From assembly GCF_013408335.1 (NCBI RefSeq), contig NZ_JACBZR010000001.1, positions 5,481,501 to 5,545,500 on the forward strand: a stretch of DNA of 64,000 nucleotides, read 5' to 3'. A program made the position numbers and the translations under genes. Below, piece by piece: positions 54,049 through 62,213 of the stretch. A model generated the notes under the pieces. It was not told the DNA's origin. It was given only the letters and a program-made list of their open reading frames with translations, and ran no database searches. Source of the stretch: Nocardioides panzhihuensis (GTDB taxonomy: Bacteria; Actinomycetota; Actinomycetes; Propionibacteriales; Nocardioidaceae). Every line of letters starts with the position of its first letter. Position 1 is the stretch's first letter.

Positions 54049-54864
54049 TCACGGGGTGATGTTGAGGTTGTCGACGATCTTGGTGCCGAGGGTCGTGTCG
54101 CCGGTGATCGTCACCCTGGAGGGGTCGGCGGAGGCGCGGCCTCCGGCCAGGAGAACGTACGTCTCGCGGTCGGTGGAGAGCGTGACCGTGGGGTCGGTCA
54201 CCGGGGTGGCCAGCGGAACTCCCTTGCCGTCCTTGGTGACCGTGAAGGCGTACGGAGCGTGGCCCTCGACCTCGACGACGACCGACGAGCCGGGGGCGCC
54301 GCCGGCCTTCTTGGCGAGCACGAAGCCGACGCCTTCGAGCAGGTAGTCGGTGGTGTGGAGGGCGCCGGCGGTGTCCAGGTCGCCCGGCCGTCCGGTTGCG
54401 CGACGGATGTCCTGCTCGTGCAGCCAGAGGTCGAGCGGCCGGTTGCGGAGCAGCTTGCCGGTGGTCCACCCGATCGCGCCGAAGACGCCGGGTGCCGGCG
54501 CTGCGGGGTCCTCGGGCGGGGAGGCGAGCAGCTCTTCGTGGCGTACGGAGGCGTAGCGGCGGATCTCGTCGATGATGCTCGCCGGAGAGGCGTCGCGCCG
54601 GGTGATCACGCCGATCTCGGTGAACTGGCCCATCGGCGTCCTGATGTGCTCGGACTCGAGGACCTCGGCATCCTCGCGGGGTGCGCCGCCGGTGAGGCCC
54701 TCGAGGTGTGCGGCGTGGGAGGCGATGGCGCGTACGTCCCAGCCGGGCAGGTCGGTGGCCAGGTCCCAGTCGGGCTCGGAGAGCTCCTCCAGGAGCGTGA
54801 GGAGATCCTGGACCGAGGACCACCAGGTGTCGACGTACGTCTTCAGCTGCTCTGTCGAAGTCAC
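54049..54864 (-). CDS. Maleylpyruvate isomerase family mycothiol-dependent enzyme
   Basis: 271 residues with a DinB-like four-helix N-terminal domain (WWSSVQDLLTLLEELSEPDWDLATDLPGWDVRAIASHAAHLEG), including the metal-binding His pattern (HAAHLEG, later LHEQDIRRATG), and a C-terminal SCP2-like strand domain (EVEGHAPYAFTVTKDG, VTLSTDRETYVLLAGGR). Members use mycothiol as cofactor. The reaction is unknown here. GTG start with TAGGGT 6 nt upstream (leaderless). Confidence 0.9.
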   Translation of the reverse strand: MTSTEQLKTYVDTWWSSVQDLLTLLEELSEPDWDLATDLPGWDVRAIASHAAHLEGLTGGAPREDAEVLESEHIRTPMGQFTEIGVITRRDASPASIIDEIRRYASVRHEELLASPPEDPAAPAPGVFGAIGWTTGKLLRNRPLDLWLHEQDIRRATGRPGDLDTAGALHTTDYLLEGVGFVLAKKAGGAPGSSVVVEVEGHAPYAFTVTKDGKGVPLATPVTDPTVTLSTDRETYVLLAGGRASADPSRVTITGDTTLGTKIVDNLNITP

Positions 54865-54955
54865 GGGTCGACCCTAGTGGGCCGGGCTGTCGGTTGGAAG
54901 GTCAAACCATGTCGCCGGGAAGCCCGTCCGCTGGTCCGGGAAGTAGGGTGCCGAC

Positions 54956-55111
54956 ATGACCAAGTGGGAGTACCAGGTAGCGCCGATCCTCAACCACGCG
55001 GCGGCGCAGATCCTCAACAACTTCGGTGCCGATGGCTGGGAGCTCGTCTCCATCATCGACAACGGCACCGGCAACTACGTCGGCTTCTTCAAGCGGGAGG
55101 TCTCCGCATGA
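54956..55111 (+). CDS. DUF4177-type small protein (Rv3678A-like)
   Basis: 51 residues: MTKWEYQVAPILNHAAAQ, then ILNNFGADGWELVSI and VGFFKREVSA. The W-E-Y-x-V start and the DGWELV motif are those of DUF4177. It is too short for many gene finders but clearly real: its TGA overlaps the RidA ATG (ATGA), and TAGGGT sits 6 nt before its ATG (leaderless). The same small gene precedes the RidA gene in mycobacteria. Function unknown. Confidence 0.88.
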   Translation: MTKWEYQVAPILNHAAAQILNNFGADGWELVSIIDNGTGNYVGFFKREVSA

Positions 55112-55566
55112 GCGCGCCCGAGGAGGTCCTGGCCGAGCTCGGACTGAGCGTTCCGGAGGTCGTGCCGCCGGTGGCGGCCTACATCCCGTCTCTCCGCACC
55201 GGCAACTACATCTTCACCTCCGGGCAGCTGCCGATGAAGGACGGCGCCCTGCTGTCGACCGGCAAGCTCGGCGGCGAGGTCTCGCCCGAGGAGGGCGTCG
55301 CCGCTGCGCAGCAGTGCGCGCTCAACGCTCTCGCCGCGGTGAAGGCCGAGATCGGTGACCTGTCGCTGGTCAAGCGGGTCGTCAAGGTGACGTGCTTCGT
55401 CGCCTCGACCCCTGACTTCACCGCCCAGCCGGGCATCGCCAACGGTGCCTCCGAGCTGCTCGGCAAGGTCTTCGGTGACGCCGGGCGTCACACCCGATCC
55501 GCCGTCGGTGTGTCGGTCCTGCCCCTCGACGCTCCCGTCGAGGTGGAGATCATCGTCGAGATCTGA
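55108..55566 (+). CDS. RidA family protein (Rv3678c-like)
   Basis: 152 residues with the YjgF/RidA fold: PPVAAYIPSLRTGNYIFTSGQLPMKDG, LVKRVVKVTCFVASTPDF and HTRSAVGVSVLPLDAPVEVEIIVEI. The Arg in RSAVGVSVLPLDAPVEVE corresponds to the substrate-binding Arg of imine deaminases (R-x-x-V), more canonical than the other RidA at 38037. Coupled to the DUF4177 gene upstream. Confidence 0.91.
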   Translation: MSAPEEVLAELGLSVPEVVPPVAAYIPSLRTGNYIFTSGQLPMKDGALLSTGKLGGEVSPEEGVAAAQQCALNALAAVKAEIGDLSLVKRVVKVTCFVASTPDFTAQPGIANGASELLGKVFGDAGRHTRSAVGVSVLPLDAPVEVEIIVEI

Positions 55567-55616
55567 GCCTCGGACGGGGGTAGGGCGCGGGTGTGAGCGT
55601 CGCTACAGTGACGAGC

Positions 55617-56492
55617 GTGCGCATCCCGATCCCTCCTGTCCGGCTTGGTGACGACGTCGTGGCTCTGGCCGGGGAGTACGCCGAGGGCGTACGCACCCCG
55701 GTCGAGCCACGTGACGCGGCGACGGTGCTGCTGCTGCGGCCGGGCGTGAATGCCGGTCCAGAGGTCTACCTGCTCCGTCGTCAGCTGACGATGGGGTTCG
55801 CCGCCGGGATGGCCGTCTTTCCCGGCGGCGGTGTGGACGTACGCGACGCCGAGCTGCCCGACGCCTGCTGGGCCGGTCCGTCGGCCGACGAGTGGGCGCG
55901 CCGGCTCGGGGTCGACGAGTCCCGTGCGCGAGCGCTGGTCGCCGCTGCGGTGAGGGAGACGTTCGAGGAGTCCGGGGTGCTGCTCGCCGGCGCGTCGGGC
56001 GACGCCGTCGTCGACGACGTCTCGGGCGACGAGTGGGAGGCCGACCGGGCCGCCCTGGAGTCGCGCTCGTTGTCGTTGACCGAGCTGCTGACCCGGCGCG
56101 GGCTGGTGCTGCGTACGGATCTGCTGGCGCCGTGGGCCGCCTGGACGACGCCCGTCTTCGAACCGAAGCGCTTCGCCACCTGGTTCTTCGTCGCGCGGCT
56201 GCCCGAGGGGCAGGTGACCCGCGACGTGTCGAGCGAGTCCTCCTCGGTGCTCTGGCTGGGGGTCGGCGACGCGGTCGCCCAGGTCGAGGCAGGCGAGCTG
56301 GCGATGATGCCGCCGACCTACCTCAACTGTCTCGAGGTCGCGTCGGTCGGCTCGGAGGACGAGGTGCTCGCCGACGCCGCCGGCCGCACCCTGACGATGT
56401 TCACCCCGACCGTCACAGCGGTCGACGGCGGCCACACCCTGTCGATGATGCCGCTGCACGCGAAGCTGACGTCCGGGCGGGGGCGCTCATGA
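55617..56492 (+). CDS. NUDIX hydrolase (NUDT19-like)
   Basis: About 291 residues. The Nudix box is split as in NUDT7/19-like enzymes: GMAVFPGGGVDVRD, a roughly 40-residue insertion, then AAAVRETFEESGVLLAG. These enzymes hydrolyse CoA or nucleoside-diphosphate derivatives; the substrate is not proven. The GTG at 55617 is preferred because TACAGT lies exactly 7 nt upstream (leaderless); GTG 55593 is the longer alternative. The stop overlaps the MBL start. Confidence 0.87.
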   Translation: MRIPIPPVRLGDDVVALAGEYAEGVRTPVEPRDAATVLLLRPGVNAGPEVYLLRRQLTMGFAAGMAVFPGGGVDVRDAELPDACWAGPSADEWARRLGVDESRARALVAAAVRETFEESGVLLAGASGDAVVDDVSGDEWEADRAALESRSLSLTELLTRRGLVLRTDLLAPWAAWTTPVFEPKRFATWFFVARLPEGQVTRDVSSESSSVLWLGVGDAVAQVEAGELAMMPPTYLNCLEVASVGSEDEVLADAAGRTLTMFTPTVTAVDGGHTLSMMPLHAKLTSGRGRS

Positions 56493-57283
56493 ACGACTCC
56501 TGGTCAGGCGGGACCTTCGGCGAGCGAGGGCAGTGCATCCTCGCACCCAACCCGGGGATCATGTCGCTCGACGGCACCAACACCTGGGTGCTGCGCGAGC
56601 CGGGCGCGCGCCGGTCGGTCGTGATCGACCCCGGCCCCCTCGACGAGGGGCATCTCGATGCCGTCGCGGAGGCCGCCGGCGAGGTGGCCACGGTGCTGCT
56701 GACCCATCACCACTACGACCACTCCGAGGCGGCACGGGCCTTCGCCGAGCGGGTGGGGGCCGGCGTACGGGCTCTTGATCCTGAGTACCGGCTCGGGACC
56801 GAGGGGCTCGGCGACGGCGACGTGATCGAGGTCGACGGTCTGGAGATCCGGGTCGTCGGGACTCCCGGCCACACTGCGGACTCGCTGTCCTTCTGGCTGC
56901 CGGCCGACGGCGCGGTGTTGACCGGTGACACCGTCCTCGGGCGAGGGACGACCGTGGTGGCCCATCCCGACGGTGAGCTGGGCGCCTACCTGGACTCGTT
57001 GGACCGCCTGCACGCACTGGCCTCCGAGCACGGGATCGGCAACGTCTGGCCCGGCCACGGCCCGGTCATCGGCGACGCGCTCCGGGCCCTCGACTACTAC
57101 ATCTCCCACCGTCGCGAGCGCCTCGGCCAGGTCGAGGAAGCCCTCGCGAGGCTGGCGACCACGCCGGCCGCTGCGGACCCGCAGGCGATCGTCGAGATCG
57201 TGTACGCCGACGTCGACCAGGTCCTGTGGGGCGCCGCCGAGCTCTCGGTGCGAGCCCAATTGGCTTACCTCGCCGAGCGCTGA
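56489..57283 (+). CDS. MBL-fold metallo-hydrolase (Rv3677c-like)
   Basis: 264 residues. Metallo-beta-lactamase motifs: LLTHHHYDHSEAA (HxHxDH), GTPGHTADSLSF (His), VLTGDTVLGRG (Asp) and WPGHGPVI (His). A C-terminal helix bundle resembles the LACTB2 type of the family, whose human member is an RNA endonuclease. Overlap ATGA with the NUDIX gene. Confidence 0.9.
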   Translation: MNDSWSGGTFGERGQCILAPNPGIMSLDGTNTWVLREPGARRSVVIDPGPLDEGHLDAVAEAAGEVATVLLTHHHYDHSEAARAFAERVGAGVRALDPEYRLGTEGLGDGDVIEVDGLEIRVVGTPGHTADSLSFWLPADGAVLTGDTVLGRGTTVVAHPDGELGAYLDSLDRLHALASEHGIGNVWPGHGPVIGDALRALDYYISHRRERLGQVEEALARLATTPAAADPQAIVEIVYADVDQVLWGAAELSVRAQLAYLAER

Positions 57284-57300
57284 GGCCTAGTGTTCGGCTC

Positions 57301-57900
57301 ATGGCGATCCTGTCCGGAGCCGAGCTCCTGCTTCCCGACCCGCCCGCATGGCGGGCCTGGCTCGAGGAGCACCATGCCGACACGCCCGCGGTCTGGCTCG
57401 TGCTGACCAAGAAGGGCGGCACGCTGACCTCGTTGACCTGGCAGACCGCGCTCGATGAAGCGCTCTGCTTCGGCTGGATCGACGGCCAGGCCCGGCGGCG
57501 CGACGAGCAGTCGTCGTTCCAGCGGTTCACCCCGCGTGGGCCGAAGAGCCGTTGGTCACTGAGGAACGTCGAACACATCGGCCGTCTCGAGACAGAGGGC
57601 CGGATGACCGCCGCCGGGAGGGCCGCCGTGGCGGCGGCGAAGGCGGATGGGCGGTGGGACGTGGCGTACGCCGGTCCGGCCACCGCCGAGACCCCGCCCG
57701 ACCTCCTCGCCGCGATCGCCGCGGTGCCCGAGGCGCAGGCGATGTACGACGTGCTCACCTCCCGGAACCGTTACGCCCTCTATCACCGCATCACCGCGCT
57801 GAAGACCGAGGCCACACGGGCGCGCAGGATCGAGGAGTACGTAGCCATGCTCGCCCGTCACGAGACGATCCATCCCCAGAAGCGCCGGCCTGAGCGCTGA
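57301..57900 (+). CDS. YdeI/OmpD-associated family protein
   Basis: 199 residues. Typical features: WLEEHHADTPAVWLVLTKKG, LDEALCFGWIDGQARRRDEQSSFQRFTPRGPKSRWS, and a C-terminal helical segment with RYALYHRIT and RRIEEYVAMLARHETIHPQ. Members are linked to bacteriocin or antimicrobial-peptide protection in some bacteria. TAGTGT lies 7 nt upstream of ATG (leaderless), so it has its own promoter although it follows the MBL gene closely. Confidence 0.88.
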   Translation: MAILSGAELLLPDPPAWRAWLEEHHADTPAVWLVLTKKGGTLTSLTWQTALDEALCFGWIDGQARRRDEQSSFQRFTPRGPKSRWSLRNVEHIGRLETEGRMTAAGRAAVAAAKADGRWDVAYAGPATAETPPDLLAAIAAVPEAQAMYDVLTSRNRYALYHRITALKTEATRARRIEEYVAMLARHETIHPQKRRPER

Positions 57901-57907
57901 CCCGAAT

Positions 57908-58017
57908 CTGGGCGGTCCGAGTGCGTGCCTGGCAAGGCGGAGGAGGGAGGCGACCTTTGAGCGGAGCGGGTCGGCGACCGACGACAACGCGGCCAGGTGC
58001 GTGCTCGGAACGTCCAG
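57908..58017. repeat. 110-bp element with terminal inverted repeats
   Basis: Two 26-bp arms (57908-57933 and 57992-58017) match in inverted orientation at 20 positions; both read CTGG-CG-TCCGAG-CG-CCTGGC with differences. The centre contains purine-rich AGGCGGAGGAGGGAGGCGA and the small palindrome GGTCGGCGACC. It fills almost all of the gap between the convergent YdeI-like and crp genes. It looks like a MITE or BIME-like interspersed repeat; a bidirectional terminator role is possible. Confidence 0.6.
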
Positions 58018-58018
58018 A

Positions 58019-58696
58019 TCAGCGGGCGCGGCGGGCCATGCGCTCAATGTCCATGATCACGACCGAGCGGGGCTCGAGGCGGAGCCAGCCGCGGCTGGCG
58101 AAGTCGGCCAGGGCCTTGTTGACGGTCTCGCGGGAGGCGCCGACGAGCTGGGCGAGCTCCTCCTGGGTGAGGTCGTGGTGGACGTGGACGCCGTCGTCGG
58201 CGGTGCGGCCGAAACGGTCGGCGAGGTCGAGCAGGGCCTTCGCCACGCGGCCGGGGACGTCGGAGAAGACGAGGTCGGCGACGACGTCGTTGGCCTTGCG
58301 GAGTCGGCCGGCCAGCTGGGCGAGGAGGCCGCGGGCGACGACCGGGCGGCCCTCGAGCCACTTGAGGAGGTCCTCGTGCGACAGGCTCGCGAAGGCTGAG
58401 TCGGTGACCGCGGTGACGGTGGCCGAGCGGGGGCCGGGGTCGAAGAGGGAGAGCTCGCCGAACATCTGGCCGGGGCCCATGATGGCGAGCAGGTTCTCGC
58501 GGCCGTCGGACGACGTGCGCCCGAGCTTCACCTTGCCCTCGATCACGACGTACAGCTTGTCGCCGGAGTCGCCCTCGTGAAAGAGCACCTCTCCGCGGCG
58601 GAGCTTGGACTCTGCCATCGAGGCGTGCAGGGCCGTCATCGACTCGTCGTCGAGTGCGCTGAAGAGCGGTGCCTGACGGAGTACGTCGTTGTCCAT
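58019..58696 (-). CDS. crp: Crp/Fnr-family cyclic-nucleotide-type regulator (Rv3676-like)
   Basis: About 225 residues. N-terminal cNMP-binding domain (GDSGDKLYVVIEGKVKLGR, FGELSLFDPGPRSATVTA with the Arg-Ser pair that contacts cAMP), long dimer helix and C-terminal winged helix (LTQEELAQLVGASRETVNKALADFASRGWL). No Fnr-type Cys cluster is present. The second ATG (58696) is chosen because the AGGAGG lies 10 nt upstream; the first ATG (58705) touches the ribosome binding site. A near-consensus Crp box at 58756 suggests autoregulation. Confidence 0.93.
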   Translation of the reverse strand: MDNDVLRQAPLFSALDDESMTALHASMAESKLRRGEVLFHEGDSGDKLYVVIEGKVKLGRTSSDGRENLLAIMGPGQMFGELSLFDPGPRSATVTAVTDSAFASLSHEDLLKWLEGRPVVARGLLAQLAGRLRKANDVVADLVFSDVPGRVAKALLDLADRFGRTADDGVHVHHDLTQEELAQLVGASRETVNKALADFASRGWLRLEPRSVVIMDIERMARRAR

Positions 58697-58755
58697 TGCG
58701 GCCATTCCTCCTGGATTTTCCCCACATCCGCGGGTATTACATCGGGAATCCTATC

Positions 58756-58771
58756 TGTGGAACGTCTCACA
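58756..58771. promoter_or_regulatory. crp: Putative Crp binding site
   Basis: TGTGG-AACGTC-TCACA (read the other way TGTGAGACGTTCCACA) matches the Crp consensus TGTGA-N6-TCACA at 9 of 10 fixed positions. It lies about 60 bp before crp and about 113 bp before nth, so Crp may control both. Confidence 0.65.
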
Positions 58772-58883
58772 AGTGCACATCACCCACCGATAAGGGCAGA
58801 AAGAGCATGTATAGGACGGTATCTGTGCTAACCGTCTCGTGGGCCGGATCGGGATTGTCGGTGTGGCCGCGTAGCCTTGCTGC

Positions 58884-59600
58884 GTGCCTGCCCAGAAGTT
58901 TGCGACTGAGACGCGCCTGGGTCTGGTGCGTCGTGCCCGTCGGATCGACCGCATTCTCGGTGAGACCTACCCGGATGCCAAGGCCGAGCTCGACTTCACC
59001 AACCCGTTCGAGTGTCTGGTCGTGACCGTGCTGAGCGCGCAGACCACGGACAAGCGGGTCAACCTGGCCTCTCCGGCCCTCTTCGCCGCCTACCCGTCCG
59101 CGAAGGAGATGGCCGCCGCGCCCCGGGAGCACCTGGAGCAGCTCGTCGGTCCGCTCGGCTTCTTCCGCGCCAAGACCGAGGCCCTGCTGAAGCTGAGCGC
59201 GGTCCTGGTGGAGGAGTACGACGGGGAGGTGCCGTCCCGTCTCGAGCAGCTGGTGAAGCTGCCCGGCGTGGGACGCAAGACCGCAAACGTGGTGCTCGGC
59301 AATGCCTTCGGCAAGCCCGGGATCACCGTCGACACGCACTTCGGACGGCTGTCGCGACGCTTCGGATGGACGACCGAGAAGGATCCGGTCAAGGTCGAGC
59401 ACGCGGTCGGCGCGCTGTTCGAGAAGCGTGACTGGACGATGCTCTCCCACCACGTGATCTGGCACGGGCGGCGGATCTGTCACGCTCAGAAGCCGGCCTG
59501 CGGTGCCTGCCCGATGGCGCAGCTGTGCCCGGCGTACGGGGAGGGCCCGACCGACCCGATCGCCGCGGCGAAGCTGGTCCGCACGGAGGGCCGCAACTGA
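58884..59600 (+). CDS. nth: Endonuclease III (DNA glycosylase/AP lyase)
   Basis: 238 residues. Helix-hairpin-helix [20 protein letters not shown] with the catalytic Lys (RKTA), catalytic Asp in VDTHFGRLS, and a C-terminal 4Fe-4S cluster C-x6-C-x2-C-x5-C ([17 protein letters not shown]). It removes oxidised pyrimidines. GTG start with TAGCCT 6 nt before (leaderless). It leads an operon with the thioredoxin-like, NUDIX and MarP genes, the same order as Rv3674c-Rv3671c. Confidence 0.95.
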   Translation: MPAQKFATETRLGLVRRARRIDRILGETYPDAKAELDFTNPFECLVVTVLSAQTTDKRVNLASPALFAAYPSAKEMAAAPREHLEQLVGPLGFFRAKTEALLKLSAVLVEEYDGEVPSRLEQLVKLPGVGRKTANVVLGNAFGKPGITVDTHFGRLSRRFGWTTEKDPVKVEHAVGALFEKRDWTMLSHHVIWHGRRICHAQKPACGACPMAQLCPAYGEGPTDPIAAAKLVRTEGRN

Positions 59601-60247
59601 TGGTTCGTGTCCTTGGGGGCAGAGCCCGGGCCGCGACGGTGACCGCTCTGCTCGTGGCCGCGCTTGCCGGCTGCGGCTCCGAGTCTCCGGCAGGCGGCGG
59701 GCAGGCGGGCGCGCCGCTCGGCGACGCGAAGTCCTCCTCCGAGGTCGACGTCGCCACCTCGGAGATGGCCGCGGCCAAGAAGGCCTCGAAGGTGGAGGAG
59801 TGTGTCGCCGGGTCGGCGAGCGACGGTGGGCTGCCGTCGATCGAGCTGCCGTGTCTCGGCGGTGGCGAGTCGGTCGATCTGGCCTCCTTCGAAGGCCCGA
59901 TGGTGATCAACCTCTTCCAGGGCTTCTGCGCGCCTTGCAAGGAGGAGATGCCTGCGCTGCAGAGCTTCCACGAGACCTACGGCGACGAGGTGCCGGTGAT
60001 CGGCATCGACGTCATGGACACCGTGCCCGGGGTCGCGCTCGAGGAGGCGATCTCGCGAGGGGTGACCTTCCCGATGTACGCCGATCCCGGCGGCGAGCTG
60101 CAGGGTGGGCCGCTCACGGCGCGAGCAGTGCCGACGACGTACGTCTTGTCCTCCTCCGGTGAGGTGAAGCTGCTGCAGATGGGCGGCATGACCAGCGAGG
60201 ACCAGGTCAAGGAGCTCGTCGAGCAGAAGCTGGGGATCACGCTGTGA
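59600..60247 (+). CDS. Thioredoxin/TlpA-like lipoprotein (Rv3673c-like)
   Basis: 215 residues; ATG overlaps the nth stop by one base (TGATG). Signal peptide with lipobox LAGC (Cys about 24), a flexible linker and a TlpA-type thioredoxin fold: MVINLFQGFCAPCKEEMPAL (CxxC is C110-A-P-C113), VIGIDVMDTVP, and cis-Pro region RAVPTTYVL. It should act as an envelope disulfide reductase or cytochrome-maturation-like factor. An extra Cys pair (EECVAGS, LPCLGG) precedes the active site. Confidence 0.9.
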   Translation: MVRVLGGRARAATVTALLVAALAGCGSESPAGGGQAGAPLGDAKSSSEVDVATSEMAAAKKASKVEECVAGSASDGGLPSIELPCLGGGESVDLASFEGPMVINLFQGFCAPCKEEMPALQSFHETYGDEVPVIGIDVMDTVPGVALEEAISRGVTFPMYADPGGELQGGPLTARAVPTTYVLSSSGEVKLLQMGGMTSEDQVKELVEQKLGITL

Positions 60248-60330
60248 GCGAGCGACAGCGAGCGAACCGTCCATGCATCACGCGGCCGCGTCCGTATCCT
60301 GGCGCTTGCGCTACGGATGTGGTCGCGTGA
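60244..60330 (+). CDS. Possible 28-residue coupled mini-ORF made by the repeat
   Basis: GTG at 60244 overlaps the thioredoxin TGA, and the frame (VSERQRANRPC...) ends with a TGA at 60328 that overlaps the NUDIX GTG. It would relay ribosomes from one gene to the next. The peptide is Arg/Pro-rich and unlike any family I know; coupling rather than a product may be its role. Confidence 0.3.
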   Translation: MSERQRANRPCITRPRPYPGACATDVVA

Positions 60331-60353
60331 GCGAGCGTCAGCGAGCGAACCGT
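60244..60353 (+). repeat. Pair of 27-bp direct repeats carrying start codons
   Basis: GTGAGCGAGCG, one variable base and CAGCGAGCGAACCGT occurs at 60244-60270 and 60327-60353 (26 of 27 identical). Each copy starts with a GTGA that overlaps a stop codon and a start codon. The 83-bp interval looks like an insertion or tandem duplication between the thioredoxin and NUDIX genes. A degenerate copy lies at 487-513. Confidence 0.75.
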
Positions 60354-61031
60354 TCGAACACCGCGCGACCGGAGTGGGTCGACGAGATCGTCGAGGCGGC
60401 GCAGCGGATCCAGGGCGAGGACATCTCTCAATTTCTTCCGCCGGAGGACGGCAGCGCGCGCGAGTCGGCGGTGCTGATGCTCTTCGGCGAGGGCCCTGAG
60501 GGGCCCGATCTGTTGCTCACCGAACGGTCGCACACGATGCGTTCCCATCCCGGGCAGGTCTCCTTCCCCGGTGGCCGGCTCGACCCCGGCGAGACCGCCG
60601 AGGAGGCCGCGCTCCGAGAGGCCTGGGAGGAGACCGGGCTCGATCCGACCGGCGTCGACGTGATCGGCAGGCTCCCGGCGCTGTGGATCCCGTTCTCCAA
60701 CCACTCGGTGGTGCCGATCATCGCGTGGTGGCGCGAGCCGTCGCCGGTCACGGCGCGTTCGCTCGAGGAGGTGCACGCCGTCTATCGGGTGCCGCTGTCG
60801 GATCTCATGGACCCGGCACACCGGATCCAGGTGGGTGCGCCGGGTCGTAGCGGGTGGCTGATGCCCGCATTCTTGATCGGACCGGAGAAGGATGTCATCC
60901 TCTGGGGCTTCACCGGCGGAATCATCAGCCGCTTCTTCACCTATCTCGGGTGGATCACGGAGATTCCGGACGCCCCGATCAAGGAGTTGCCCGAATACAT
61001 GTTTCAGGGACGCGAACGGAATCGGCCGTGA
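60327..61031 (+). CDS. NUDIX hydrolase, CoA pyrophosphatase type (Rv3672c-like)
   Basis: 234 residues. Nudix box GGRLDPGETAEEAALREAWEETGLD, preceded by HPGQVSFPGG, the NuCoA signature of CoA pyrophosphatases (YeaB/NudL). ALWIPFSNHSVVPIIAW follows. The first nine residues (VSERQRANR) come from the repeat at 60327. The stop overlaps the marP start (GTGA). Confidence 0.88.
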   Translation: MSERQRANRSNTARPEWVDEIVEAAQRIQGEDISQFLPPEDGSARESAVLMLFGEGPEGPDLLLTERSHTMRSHPGQVSFPGGRLDPGETAEEAALREAWEETGLDPTGVDVIGRLPALWIPFSNHSVVPIIAWWREPSPVTARSLEEVHAVYRVPLSDLMDPAHRIQVGAPGRSGWLMPAFLIGPEKDVILWGFTGGIISRFFTYLGWITEIPDAPIKELPEYMFQGRERNRP

Positions 61032-62206
61032 ATTTTCTTGACTGGATCCTGATCATTCTCGTCGCGGCCTACGCGCTCTCGGGCTATTGGCAGGGCTTCA
61101 TCACCGGCGCCTTCGCGACCGGTGGACTGCTGCTCGGTGGCTTCATCGGCATCTGGCTGGCGCCGAAGGTGCTCGGCAGCGCGGCTCCGTCGTTGTGGGT
61201 CTCGCTCGGCGCTCTGTTCGTCGTGATCGCGTGCGCGTCCATCGGGCAGGCGGTGCTGCAATACGGCGGCGTACGTGTGCGGGACGAGATCACCTGGCAA
61301 CCCGCCCGGATCGTCGATGCGCTCGGCGGGGCGCTGCTCAGCGCGGCTGCCGTGCTCGTCGTCGCCTGGGCGCTCGGTGTCGCGGTCTCGGGGGCCCAGA
61401 TCAACGGGCTGACCCCGGCGGTGCGCGGGTCGGCGATCCTGGCCAAGGTCGACTCGATCATGCCCTCGCCCGCCGACCGGGCGCTGAGCGCGTTCAACGA
61501 CGTCGTCGGCACCTCGTTCTTCCCGCGCTACCTGGAGCCGTTCGCCCGTGAGCGGATCGTCGAGGTCGGACCGGGTCCGCGCCGCATGCTCACCGACCCC
61601 GATGTCGAGCGTGCAGGGGAGTCGGTCCTCAAGATCCGCGGTGCCAACGAGTGCGGCAAGGGTGTCGAGGGCACCGGGTTCGTGATCGGTCGCGGCTATC
61701 TGATGACCAACGCCCACGTCGTGGCCGGTGTCGACGACCCCAACGTGATCGTCGGTGATGGAGCCAACGACGCCAAGGTCGTCCACTACGATCCCGAGAT
61801 CGACATCGCGGTCCTGAAGTTCAAGGGTGGCGGCAACCTCGAGCGCCTCGAGTTCGACAGCACTGCCGCCGCCGAGGACCCGATCGCGGTCCTGGGCTAC
61901 CCGCAGGACGGCCCCTTCGACGTACAGCCCGGCCGTATCCGCGCTGAGCAGCGCCTCCGCTCGCCAGACATCTATGGCGTCGGCACCGTCATCCGAGACG
62001 TCTACTCCGTACGCAGCCTCATCCGTCCCGGCAACTCCGGCGGTCCCATCGTCGACTCCGAGGGCGACGTCGTCGGCGTCGTCTTCGCCGCCTCGGTCAC
62101 CGACTCCGAGACCGGCTACGCCCTCACCACCGACCAGGTCATCGAGATCGCCCGCGAGGCTCGCTCTCAGACCGACGCTGTCGACACCGGAGCCTGCGCC
62201 AGCTGA
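61028..62206 (+). CDS. marP: Membrane-anchored acid-resistance-type serine protease MarP
   Basis: 392 residues. A CvpA-like N-terminal domain with four membrane segments (about 3-20, 28-48, 55-78 and 100-125) is followed by a periplasmic chymotrypsin-like HtrA-type protease domain. Triad: H230 (TNAHVV), D259 (EIDIAVL) and S337 (GNSGGP). There is no PDZ domain. C209 (NECGKG) and C390 (GACAS) are placed like the disulfide that activates M. tuberculosis MarP (Rv3671c). It is last in the nth operon and followed by a 58-bp hairpin. Confidence 0.93.
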   Translation: MNFLDWILIILVAAYALSGYWQGFITGAFATGGLLLGGFIGIWLAPKVLGSAAPSLWVSLGALFVVIACASIGQAVLQYGGVRVRDEITWQPARIVDALGGALLSAAAVLVVAWALGVAVSGAQINGLTPAVRGSAILAKVDSIMPSPADRALSAFNDVVGTSFFPRYLEPFARERIVEVGPGPRRMLTDPDVERAGESVLKIRGANECGKGVEGTGFVIGRGYLMTNAHVVAGVDDPNVIVGDGANDAKVVHYDPEIDIAVLKFKGGGNLERLEFDSTAAAEDPIAVLGYPQDGPFDVQPGRIRAEQRLRSPDIYGVGTVIRDVYSVRSLIRPGNSGGPIVDSEGDVVGVVFAASVTDSETGYALTTDQVIEIAREARSQTDAVDTGACAS

Positions 62207-62213
62207 CCTCAGC

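Noticed and set aside
52993..55566. Plus-strand open frame of 857 codons running into the RidA gene
   Set aside because: The part before 55108 is antisense to the ArsA-like and mycothiol-enzyme genes; only the last 152 codons (RidA) are real.
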